Made by a program: the position numbers and the translations under genes
In this document: one piece after another, positions 21,999 through 29,202 of the stretch
Layout of the letters: each line of letters opens with the position of its first letter
How positions within the stretch are numbered: position 1 is the stretch's first letter
Notes under the pieces: generated by a model
Told to the model about the DNA's origin: nothing
The model's input: the letters and a program-made list of their open reading frames with translations, nothing else
Database searches by the model: none
Source: Rhodococcus sp. ARC_M5
Lineage (GTDB): Bacteria > Actinomycetota > Actinomycetes > Mycobacteriales > Mycobacteriaceae
Length of the DNA: 64,000 nucleotides
NCBI RefSeq assembly: GCF_022810405.1
Contig: NZ_JALGQE010000011.1
Location: 1-64,000, forward strand
Reading direction: 5' to 3'

Positions 21999-22048
21999 TC
22001 GATCATGGGAAAGCTCGACGGAAAAGTAGCCTTCATCACCGGTGCCGC
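21999..22048 (+). repeat. 50-bp repeat at the SDR4 start
   Basis: Second copy of the repeat at 21166-21215, covering six bases before and 44 bases of the SDR4 coding start. Confidence 0.8.
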
Positions 22049-22838
22049 GCGAAGTCAGGGCCGCAGCCACGCGCTGCGGCTCGCACAGGAAGGTGCCGAC
22101 ATCATCGCCGTCGATCTGTGCGATGTGGTCGACACCATCGAAATGTATCCGCCCGCAACGGAAGCCGACCTTGCCGAGACGGTGAGGCAGGTCGAGGCGC
22201 TCGACCGCCGCATCGTCGCCACCAAGGCCGACGTTCGGGACTCCGCAGCATTGCGCAGGGCCGTCGACGGCGGCGTCGCCGAACTCGGTCGCCTCGACAT
22301 CGTCCTCGGCAACGCCGGCGTCTTCGAGATCGCACCGGCTCTCGATATCACCGACGATGCCTGGCAGAACATGATCGACGTCAATCTGACGGGTGTGTGG
22401 AACACATGCCGTGCCGCGCTACCGCATCTCATCTCCGGCGGTCGCGGCGGTTCGATCGTATTGACCAGTTCGACGGCAGGTCTCAAAGGAACGCCCAACA
22501 CGGTGCACTACACCGCCACCAAGCACGGGGTCGTCGGCATCATGCGCGCGCTGGCGAACGAGTTCGGGCAGTACAGCATTCGCGTGAACACCGTCCATCC
22601 GACCGGCGTCGATACGGTTATGATTCAGAACCAAAAAACCTGGGGGCTGTTTCTTCCGGACGATCCGAATCCGACTCGCGAGAAGGCAGAAGCAATCTTC
22701 GCGACGACGAATGTCCTACCGATTCCGTGGGTGGAAGCGATCGACATATCCAACGCGATCGCCTTCCTCGTCTCGGACGACGCCCGCTACATCACCGGCG
22801 CGACACTTCCCGTGGATGCGGGGTACACGATCAAATGA
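22005..22838 (+). CDS. Mycofactocin-type SDR dehydrogenase 4, altered glycine motif
   Basis: A 277-residue SDR of the same subfamily (insert IEMYPPATEADLAETVRQV; catalytic LTSS and HYTATKHG). The cofactor motif reads TGAARSQG: residue 17, Gly in its three neighbours, is Ser. This Gly lies close to the NAD pyrophosphate, so affinity could change. It starts 11 bases after SDR3 and its stop overlaps the MoxR start by ATGA, tying the dehydrogenases to the ATPase gene. Confidence 0.87.
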   Translation: MGKLDGKVAFITGAARSQGRSHALRLAQEGADIIAVDLCDVVDTIEMYPPATEADLAETVRQVEALDRRIVATKADVRDSAALRRAVDGGVAELGRLDIVLGNAGVFEIAPALDITDDAWQNMIDVNLTGVWNTCRAALPHLISGGRGGSIVLTSSTAGLKGTPNTVHYTATKHGVVGIMRALANEFGQYSIRVNTVHPTGVDTVMIQNQKTWGLFLPDDPNPTREKAEAIFATTNVLPIPWVEAIDISNAIAFLVSDDARYITGATLPVDAGYTIK

Positions 22839-23770
22839 GCGCAACATTGTCGATCGGTGAGGTACGGCAGCGAATCGCGGCGCGCGTCGTCGGTCGTGAT
22901 CGTGAACTCGACCTGCTTCTGGCGGCAGTCGCGGCCGGTCGAGACCTCCTCATCGAGGGCCCGCCCGGCACCAGCAAAAGCACTCTGCTCGGCGCGATAA
23001 CGGCCGAATGGAATATCCCGCTGCTCTTCGTCGAGGGCAACGCCGATCTGACGCCTGCGCGAATTGTCGGACATCACAACCCCGCTCGCGTACTGCGCGA
23101 GGATTACAGTGAGGACAACTTCGTGCCGGGCCCGCTGATCGAGGCGATGCGGACTGGCGGATTTCTCTACATCGAAGAGTTCAACCGCGCACCCGAAGAC
23201 ACCCTCAACACGCTGCTCACCGCGATGGCGGAACGACGTATCGCGATCCCCCGAGTGGGGACGGTCCACGCACTCCCGACGTTCCGCGTCGTAGCGTCGA
23301 TGAACCCGTACGACAACGTCGGCACAACTCGTCTTTCCACGAGCGTCCACGACCGGCTGTGTCGCCTTGCCATCGGGTACCAGGATGCCGAGGCCGAACG
23401 CGGAATTGTTGCTCTCCGAACAGAATCGGACTCGTTCCGCCTCGTCGCAGACGCGGTGGCGATAACGCGGATGACCCGGGAACATGAGGACATCATCCAG
23501 GGCAGCAGCGTACGCGGGGCGATCGATCTCACGCTCGTCGCCCAGCAGCTCGCTGATCTACGGGAGGTGACGATTCCCGTGGACTCCGATGTCGATCCGC
23601 CCCGCAACTTGCCCGAGGACTATCAGCAGTCGATGCTCGATGCGATGTACGTGGCACTGTCCGGGCGCATCCACGTCGACGAGACATCGGACGCCACACC
23701 GGAAATGATCCTGTTCACCATCTGGCAGGATTACTTCGTTCTCCGCCCCGCCGCGGCCGCCCCCGGTTGA
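22835..23770 (+). CDS. MoxR-family AAA+ ATPase
   Basis: A 311-residue MoxR ATPase. Walker A is GPPGTSKS (42-49); Walker B/sensor reads FLYIEEFNRAP (~110-120), with Glu for the usual first Asp; ASMNPYDNVGT is the sensor 1 region and SVHDRLCRL the arginine-finger area. MoxR proteins act with VWA partners as chaperones that activate enzymes or insert cofactors. The ATGA overlap with SDR4 and the VWA gene behind it suggest a maturation or activation role for the dehydrogenases, which is an inference. Confidence 0.88.
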   Translation: MSATLSIGEVRQRIAARVVGRDRELDLLLAAVAAGRDLLIEGPPGTSKSTLLGAITAEWNIPLLFVEGNADLTPARIVGHHNPARVLREDYSEDNFVPGPLIEAMRTGGFLYIEEFNRAPEDTLNTLLTAMAERRIAIPRVGTVHALPTFRVVASMNPYDNVGTTRLSTSVHDRLCRLAIGYQDAEAERGIVALRTESDSFRLVADAVAITRMTREHEDIIQGSSVRGAIDLTLVAQQLADLREVTIPVDSDVDPPRNLPEDYQQSMLDAMYVALSGRIHVDETSDATPEMILFTIWQDYFVLRPAAAAPG

Positions 23771-23839
23771 AGAGCCGTCGACGCCGACTCGCCGGTAGGC
23801 AAGCCCGGAACGCGCATCACCTCGCGGACGCTGAAACCG

Positions 23840-24769
23840 TTGCGACGCAGGCCAAAACAGCTGACCACGCCACCGTCGCTGTTTCGTCCCGGTGGTGGCA
23901 ACGGGGCGGTCTTGACAGCACAGGGCCGCAGCAGGCCGGGTAAGGCGTCAGGCGAAAACAACCCGTCTGCCCCGGGAATCACCGAGGAGTCGGCCGAAAC
24001 GATTCCGTTGAAGGACGCTACCGACGAGGAGTCTGCCGCCGACGCAGCGACACGAGCCCGCGCGCGCACGATCGCTGCCCGCCTGTCGGTTCGACGTCCG
24101 CGCCTCGACATTCGCGCGCGACGCGGCGTCGGCGAACTGACGTCGCTGCGCTACCGCGGCGGCAGCGACGAGGTCGATCTCGACCACACGCTCGACGTGT
24201 TGGCAGCCAATCCGATACCCGAGGACGACGACATCGTCGTCCGAGAACGCCTGCACACCAAGCGTTCCATCGTGCTGGTCGTCGATATTTCTGGGTCGAT
24301 GAAAGGCGAACGGGTACGGACGGCGGCTGCAACCGTCGGCGCGCTTGCCGGCGAGATGACCCGGGACAACCTGGCCGTCGTCGCATTTTGGTCCGATGCG
24401 GCCGTACTCACCCGTTTCGGAGACCCGAAAACACCGCTCGGAATTCTCGACACCGTTCTCCGCATCCCGGCACAGGGGCTGACCAACGTCCAGTTCGCAC
24501 TGGAAACCGCGGTCGGCTTGTTACGCACCGTCTCCGTCCCCGACTCGCGGGTACTACTCCTGTCTGATTGCGTGCACAACGCCGGCCCCGATCCGCGCCT
24601 CACCGCGTCCAGGATTCCGCGCCTCGACGTTCTCCTGGACACGTCTGGAGAGAACGACGTCGACCTCGGTCGCGATCTCGCGCGAATCGGACACGGTCGA
24701 ATTCGAACGATCGACACCTACCGCGCCGTCGGACCCGCACTGAGCGCACTGCTGGGCGAGCGTCGCTGA
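23840..24769 (+). CDS. VWA-domain protein, partner of the MoxR ATPase
   Basis: About 309 residues. The first ~100 are Arg/Ala-rich with no clear fold (a linker such as ARARTIAARLSVRRPRLDIRARRG). The VWA domain begins near 143 (RSIVLVVDISGSMKGERVRTAA; MIDAS DISGS at 149-153, later Thr and Asp sites follow). MoxR-VWA pairs are common. The start is uncertain: no ATG or GTG exists upstream, TTG 23840 is the best available, and the frame is open back to the MoxR stop (see findings). It ends the island operon. Confidence 0.75.
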   Translation: MRRRPKQLTTPPSLFRPGGGNGAVLTAQGRSRPGKASGENNPSAPGITEESAETIPLKDATDEESAADAATRARARTIAARLSVRRPRLDIRARRGVGELTSLRYRGGSDEVDLDHTLDVLAANPIPEDDDIVVRERLHTKRSIVLVVDISGSMKGERVRTAAATVGALAGEMTRDNLAVVAFWSDAAVLTRFGDPKTPLGILDTVLRIPAQGLTNVQFALETAVGLLRTVSVPDSRVLLLSDCVHNAGPDPRLTASRIPRLDVLLDTSGENDVDLGRDLARIGHGRIRTIDTYRAVGPALSALLGERR

Positions 24770-25257
24770 CACTGGACTCCAATCGGATTGGAACACCACC
24801 GAGGGCAACGGCTCGGAAATTCGGAACGAGTGATCGAGGCTGATATCAAACGTTCGACGCATACCTGCGTCCTTCATTGGCTCGTCGCACGCAAGCCAGG
24901 CGGGCAGATGTTCGACCACGATGACATCGCTCGTTGGGATTGTGTGCGAGGCCTGTGCCACGGGTCGGAGCATTCTCGCCGAACGGATCTTCATGCAACG
25001 AATCTCGAACTCTCGATGACCCTTCAGAACCATGTGCCGTCGGATAACGGTGCAATGCGGATTGCATTATCCGGCCCGGCTGGTCGAAGACATCAATTCA
25101 GCAACGTTCTGACGCTGCACGAATGTCTGTGAACTCCGGTAGGTTTTCGACCGCGCAGTACGCCCACCGAAGGGTCCGTCGCGGACATCTCGACGGCCGT
25201 GGCTGCCGGCCTCGTAGGTCCGGGGTGGTGCGCCCGGCGGAGGTCGTGACGCCGACG
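24770..25257. other. Gene-poor stretch after the VWA gene
   Basis: About 490 bases with no supportable gene on either strand; possible frames lack recognisable motifs. It contains one striking palindrome (25041-25073, listed separately). Together with the broken gene next to it, it looks like decayed DNA at the right end of the island. Confidence 0.5.
25041..25073. promoter_or_regulatory. Palindrome, possible operator or hairpin
   Basis: CGGATAA (25041-25047) and TGCAAT (25051-25056) pair with ATTGCATTATCCG (25061-25073), giving 13 base pairs with a 3-base bulge and a GCGG loop. TGCAAT-N4-ATTGCA resembles operators of several regulator families. No T run follows. It may be the old control site of the decayed gene downstream; this is a guess. 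Confidence 0.3.
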
Positions 25258-25515
25258 ATGTGGCCGACCGCAGTACAGACGCTGCGCTCGATCGCGGCAC
25301 TGGGTGAACAAGCGGGACGTGTGTTCACGCTGGAGAATCTCAATGCCGCCGTCGACCATCCGGGGACGCCTTTCGCCAAGGCCGCGGACACTCTCGCGTT
25401 GATGCGGGCTGTCGACAGCCCATTCCTGAAGATGAACCTCGATCTTCGTCACGCCAAGATCGGCGAAGGGAATCTCATCGCACTACTTTAGGAATCGTTG
25501 CCATACATCGGACGA
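25258..25515 (+). pseudogene. Remnant of a hydroxypyruvate-isomerase-like TIM-barrel gene
   Basis: A translated stretch reads AALGEQAGRVFTLENLN, then AVDHPGTPFAKAADTLAL, VDSPFLKMNLDL and AKIGEGNLIALL. It matches the C-terminal half of Hyi/xylose-isomerase-like TIM-barrel proteins, including the metal-site Glu in TLENLN. It is then broken by TAG (25489-25491); the frame goes on with ESLPYIG, the normal continuation, and meets another stop. No N-terminal half is found upstream. So this is a truncated, interrupted fragment, not a working gene. Recognition is from memory of family motifs. Confidence 0.6.
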
Positions 25516-25577
25516 TAACGCCTGCTCAGCGCTATGTGGTGGGTCCGGGTGGGGCCATCGAGAGTTAGTCGATCTAG

Positions 25578-25621
25578 CTGGGGGTCAAGTGGTCGCAGGT
25601 TCAAATCCTGTCAGCCCGACA
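25578..25621 (+). repeat. Right 44-bp attachment-site repeat (tRNA-Pro 3' remnant)
   Basis: An exact copy of 17855-17898, the 3' half of tRNA-Pro from the anticodon loop on. The 5' half of the tRNA is missing before it, so it is not a tRNA gene. It marks the right boundary of the island. Confidence 0.85.
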
Positions 25622-25633
25622 GATTGCATTTGG

Positions 25634-25668
25634 AAGGCGGCTCCGAAGAAATTCGGAGCCGCCTTTTT
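25634..25668. terminator. Terminator behind the tRNA remnant
   Basis: AAGGCGGCTCCGAA (25634-25647) pairs perfectly with TTCGGAGCCGCCTT (25652-25665) and ends in a T run. It is probably the original terminator of tRNA-Pro. On the opposite strand it also faces the end of catC and may stop the cat transcript. Confidence 0.85.
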
Positions 25669-25765
25669 CGTTCGAGTGCGGCGAGAACACATACCTCTTC
25701 CCGCTGTGTCGGAATCGCTGGAACAGAGGGTCCGGCGAGGTCCTGACTCGGCGTCCGGGGTCGTC

Positions 25766-26050
25766 TCACACCGCAGAAATGTCCGACGGGTGCTGGGCCA
25801 GCGGGCTCACATCGATCCTCATGTACGGAAACAGCGGCAGATTCCAGAGAATCTCGTGGAGCCGCTCGTTGTCGCGCACGTCGAAGATGCTGAGGTTGGA
25901 GTACTGGCCGACGATGCGCCAGATACTCACCCATTCACCGTCGCGCTGCAGCTGCTGCGAGTACGCCTTCTCTCTGGCGAGAGTGTCGGTTCGTACGTCC
26001 GCATCGAGGTCCTGCGGCAGCGCGACGTCCATTTTCACTGCAAAGAGCAT
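25766..26050 (-). CDS. catC: Muconolactone delta-isomerase
   Basis: A 94-residue enzyme of normal length, converting muconolactone to beta-ketoadipate enol-lactone. It begins MLFAVKMDVALPQDL and contains the conserved WRIVGQYSNLSIFDV and LPLFPYMRIDVSPLAQHP, with the small ferredoxin-like fold of decameric CatC. It is last in the leftward catR-catB-catA-catC operon, five bases after catA. Confidence 0.93.
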   Translation of the reverse strand: MLFAVKMDVALPQDLDADVRTDTLAREKAYSQQLQRDGEWVSIWRIVGQYSNLSIFDVRDNERLHEILWNLPLFPYMRIDVSPLAQHPSDISAV

Positions 26051-26055
26051 GTGTA

Positions 26056-26922
26056 TCAGGCCTTGTCGAGTACGAAGTTGTACGTCACTTCTTGGCCGCC
26101 GTCGACCTCACGAGGATCGAGGATGAGTTCGGGCTTGACGGCGTTGGCCACGTCGTCGTCGTTGTGCGCGTCGCCGGGGAAGTAGAGCTGCGTGGTGATC
26201 TGCTGATGTCCGGCAGCCGCAACCTTGAGGTGCAGGTGTGCTGGACGCCACGGGTGCCAGCCGGCCGCGGAGATGAGGTTGCCGCAGGCACCGTCCGTCG
26301 GGATCTGGTACGGCGCAGGCTTCATCGTGTGAATCCAGAACTGGCCCTGATCGTCCGCGGTGACCGTGCCGCGGAGGTTCCACTCGGGGATGCCAGGGGC
26401 GAACTGCGAGTAGAAGCCGTCCGAGTCGGCGTGCCAGATTTCGATGACCGCGTGCGGCAGCGGGCTGCCGTCGACGCTCGTGATCTGACCTTGGAACAAC
26501 AGCGGTGTGCCCTGCTCGCCGTCGCGGGTGGGCAGGATTGCTGCGGATCCGAGCTCGGGCGCGTTAGGGACGTAGTACGGGCCCTCGATGGTGCCCTTGC
26601 TGCCCTCGCGGGTTTCACCGGCAACTTCTTCGACGACGTGTTCTACCCAGACGTCGAGGAACAGTGGCCACTCGCCGGTCTGACCGACGTTGATCAGCCA
26701 TGCCTTGAGTGCGTTGTACTCGTCGTAGGTGACCTTGTGCTCACGGATGGTGTCGTGGACTGCCGAAATGACCTGACGAGCAAGCGCACTGACGCGCTCG
26801 GGCGGGGTGTTCGCGGCTGCCTGCTTGTCGGACGTGAAACGCTCGGTGGCGTTCGCGCCCGACGCGGCCGCGGTGGCCACTTCGGTGGCCGAGTCTGTCG
26901 AGGGGGCGTGGTCGATGCTCAT
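26056..26922 (-). CDS. catA: Catechol 1,2-dioxygenase
   Basis: A 288-residue intradiol ring-cleaving dioxygenase, catechol + O2 to cis,cis-muconate. Fe(III) ligands are visible as Tyr in EGPYYVPNAP, Tyr in the QIPTDG region and the His pair in HPWRPAHLHLKV. The N-terminal helical dimerisation region (~45-110) precedes the catalytic beta-sandwich. The first ~35 residues are a variable Ala/Thr-rich leader. The binding site AAGGAGTTCTCC precedes ATG 26922. Located between catB and catC. Confidence 0.94.
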   Translation of the reverse strand: MSIDHAPSTDSATEVATAAASGANATERFTSDKQAAANTPPERVSALARQVISAVHDTIREHKVTYDEYNALKAWLINVGQTGEWPLFLDVWVEHVVEEVAGETREGSKGTIEGPYYVPNAPELGSAAILPTRDGEQGTPLLFQGQITSVDGSPLPHAVIEIWHADSDGFYSQFAPGIPEWNLRGTVTADDQGQFWIHTMKPAPYQIPTDGACGNLISAAGWHPWRPAHLHLKVAAAGHQQITTQLYFPGDAHNDDDVANAVKPELILDPREVDGGQEVTYNFVLDKA

Positions 26923-26965
26923 GGAGAACTCCTTGGGTGAAAGTTGTGCTCTTCGGGGCTGAAGA

Positions 26966-28069
26966 TCAGTGGTCGGTTCGGTACTTCGCGAGTTTGTCGG
27001 GATCGATACGGACGCCGAGGCCGGAGCCGGGCAGTACGTGCAGTTCGCCGTCGCGGATGACGAGGCTCTCGGTCAGGAGGTCGTCGCTCATGTCGAGGAA
27101 GTTCGAGAGTTCCCCGGCGCGGCGTGAAGTGAGGTCGAAGGCAGCACCGAAGGCGACGGTGCAGGCCGTGCCGAGTTGGCCGTCGATCTGGTTCCCCATC
27201 ACCACGTCTACGCCGAGTCCCTCGCACAGATGGTGGATCCGCTGGGACGTCGTGAATCCGGTGCGCGCAGTCTTGATGCTCACCGCGGTTGCGGAACCAC
27301 CGAGAATCTCTCGGGTGACCTCGGCCGGGGTGGTCGCGGATTCGTCTGCCACGAAGGGGATGTCGAGTTGTTGGACGAGCCAGCGGCGACCGAGTACGTC
27401 GTCGGCGGGGCACAATTCCTCGGCCAGCGTCAGCCCCAGGTCGGCCATGTCCTTCATGGCACGTGCAGACTCTGCTGCGGTCCACCCGCGGTTGCCGTCG
27501 ACGTAGAGTTCGGCGCTGTCGCCCAGTCCTTCTCTGAGAGCGCGTACGACGGCGGTGTCCAGATCGACGGGACGACGGCCGACCTTGACCTTGAAGACCT
27601 CGATTCCGTACGTCTCGCGCATTCTGGTCGCTTCGTCCACCATTGCTGCGGGCGAATCGAATCCGAGCATGTGGCTCACCCTCATGCGGTCGGTGTAGCC
27701 GCCGAGAAGTTCGGTGACCGGTAGGTCCAGAGTCTGCCCGAGGGCATCCCAGATCGCCATGTCCACTGCCGACTTTGCCACCGGATTACCGACTGTACGA
27801 GCAAGTTTCGCGTTGACCATCTCACGGGACGTGAGCGGAAGGCCGATGACGGCCGGCGCGAACAGCGTCTCGATCACCGCCACCACCCCGCGCTGCGTCT
27901 CCCCGTAGGTGAACGGACGCGGTGGAGCGTCGGCGACACCGACGATGCCGTCGTCGGTATGTACCCGAACGAGTACGTGCTCGGCCGCGCTGACCTCGCC
28001 GCTGGCGAACTTCAGCGGCTTTCGGTACGGGATCGAGTAGGGGATCGCATCGACTGCGACGATCTTCAT
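26966..28069 (-). CDS. catB: Muconate cycloisomerase
   Basis: A 367-residue enolase-superfamily enzyme that lactonises cis,cis-muconate. The catalytic Lys region is VFKVKVGR; metal ligands are the acids in LYVDGNRGW, LAEELCP and VADESA; the second-side Lys lies in VSIKTARTG. ATG 28069 overlaps the catR stop (ATGA) and gives the family start MKIVAVDAIP. Within the operon it comes before catA, giving order R-B-A-C. Confidence 0.93.
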   Translation of the reverse strand: MKIVAVDAIPYSIPYRKPLKFASGEVSAAEHVLVRVHTDDGIVGVADAPPRPFTYGETQRGVVAVIETLFAPAVIGLPLTSREMVNAKLARTVGNPVAKSAVDMAIWDALGQTLDLPVTELLGGYTDRMRVSHMLGFDSPAAMVDEATRMRETYGIEVFKVKVGRRPVDLDTAVVRALREGLGDSAELYVDGNRGWTAAESARAMKDMADLGLTLAEELCPADDVLGRRWLVQQLDIPFVADESATTPAEVTREILGGSATAVSIKTARTGFTTSQRIHHLCEGLGVDVVMGNQIDGQLGTACTVAFGAAFDLTSRRAGELSNFLDMSDDLLTESLVIRDGELHVLPGSGLGVRIDPDKLAKYRTDH

Positions 28070-28995
28070 GACATGTCCTTCAGCTGAGCAGACGGAACGG
28101 ATGGTTCGAGCCGAGGGAGCACTCCTGCGTCCTCGAGGGCACCGACGAGCGCATCGACGAGCGCCGACGGCCGATCTCGGCACCAGGCCAACGCCAGATC
28201 GATAGTGCTCGCGCCGGCGATATCGCGGAACACGACGCCGGTCAACTGCAGGGCGCGGACGGATTCGGGAACCAACGCAACGCCCAACCCGGCCGCGACG
28301 AGCGCGAGCAGCACCGAGGTGTCCGGGGCCTCGTGTTCGCGCCTCGGGCTGAAGCCCGCGGCGCGACAGCTCGTCACCACAGCTTCGTTAACCACCGAAT
28401 GCGTGTCGGCGTACATGACGAAGTCCTCGTACGCGAGGTCGGCGACGTCGAGCGCCGGTTCGGTGGAGAATCGGTGATCGACGGGCAGTGCGAGCACCAA
28501 CGATTCGGTGGTGATCTTCCGCAGCACGAGATCGTCGCCCGCGACAGGTGGCCGCAGAACCGCAACGGCCAGATGTTCCGAGCGAAGACCGTCCACCTGC
28601 GCGGGGGTGAGCAGGTCACCGTGAATTTCCAGGGCGATACCGGGGAGTCTCTGCTTGATCGCACGCGCTATCGGAGGCAGTTGATCGAAGGCCGCAGTAC
28701 CGGTGAAGCCGATGCGTACCAACCCGTATCGGCCATCGGCGATCCTGCGCACTCCTCGCGCGCTTTGCTCCAGATTGTCCAGGTTGCGAAGTGTCTCTCG
28801 ATAGAAGAACTCGCCTGCCGGAGTCAGGCTCACCTGACGGGTCGTTCTGGCCAGCAGTGTCACACCCAGCTCGGCCTCCAACTGGCGAACCGATTGAGAC
28901 AACGCCGGCTGAGCCAGATGCAGCCGCGCAGCGGCTTGGCCGAAGTGCCGAGTCTCGGCCACGGCCACGAAGTGGTACAGGTGCCGAAGTTCCAT
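28066..28995 (-). CDS. catR: LysR-family regulator of the cat genes
   Basis: A 309-residue LysR regulator. The N-terminal winged HTH reads LYHFVAVAETRHFGQAAARL then LAQPALSQSVRQLEAELG; the C-terminal effector domain follows. CatR-type proteins bind muconate or benzoate and activate cat and ben genes. It is the first gene of the catBAC operon and diverges from benA, with a TTGAT-N11-ATCAA palindrome between them. The name is inferred from position; actinobacterial cat regulators are not always LysR type. Confidence 0.85.
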   Translation of the reverse strand: MELRHLYHFVAVAETRHFGQAAARLHLAQPALSQSVRQLEAELGVTLLARTTRQVSLTPAGEFFYRETLRNLDNLEQSARGVRRIADGRYGLVRIGFTGTAAFDQLPPIARAIKQRLPGIALEIHGDLLTPAQVDGLRSEHLAVAVLRPPVAGDDLVLRKITTESLVLALPVDHRFSTEPALDVADLAYEDFVMYADTHSVVNEAVVTSCRAAGFSPRREHEAPDTSVLLALVAAGLGVALVPESVRALQLTGVVFRDIAGASTIDLALAWCRDRPSALVDALVGALEDAGVLPRLEPSVPSAQLKDMS

Positions 28996-29080
28996 GACCG
29001 AACCTTTCTGTGCGTGGTGGGGTGACCCTGACCACAGTAGGGCTGCAATCCATCGTTGACAAAGACCTATTTTGCGCTGA

Positions 29081-29101
29081 TTGATAAGTGACAGCGATCA
29101 A
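29081..29101. promoter_or_regulatory. LysR-type binding box between catR and benA
   Basis: TTGAT, 11 bases, ATCAA: a perfect five-base inverted repeat containing the T-N11-A core of LysR-regulator sites. It is centred ~95 bases before the catR start and ~110 before the benA start, fitting control of both directions by CatR. Found by eye; binding is inferred. Confidence 0.65.
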
Positions 29102-29119
29102 TGGTCACCCAGGTTGGGC

Positions 29120-29141
29120 CTAGGCAAAGCCCTGGTGTGAC
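29120..29141 (+). promoter_or_regulatory. 22-bp ben motif, copy 1 (before benA)
   Basis: Contains AGGCAAAGCCCTGGTGTGA; all 22 bases recur at 36676-36697 before benK. It ends 61 bases before the benA start. The only two copies noticed each precede a ben transport or oxygenase unit, so it is a candidate operator for BenR or another benzoate regulator. Confidence 0.6.
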
Positions 29142-29202
29142 GACAGCCACTCCCTGACACAGTCGCTTGTAATCGAACTCGAAGCGCCTGGAGGAACCCG
29201 AT

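Noticed and set aside
19291..24769. Mycofactocin biosynthesis cluster (mftA-F)
   Set aside because: Only the regulator-like gene and dependent-type SDRs are present; no radical SAM, glycosyltransferase or precursor peptide with the MftA ending was found.
25578..25621. Second tRNA-Pro gene
   Set aside because: Only the part from the anticodon loop onwards is present; the acceptor 5' strand and D arm are missing.
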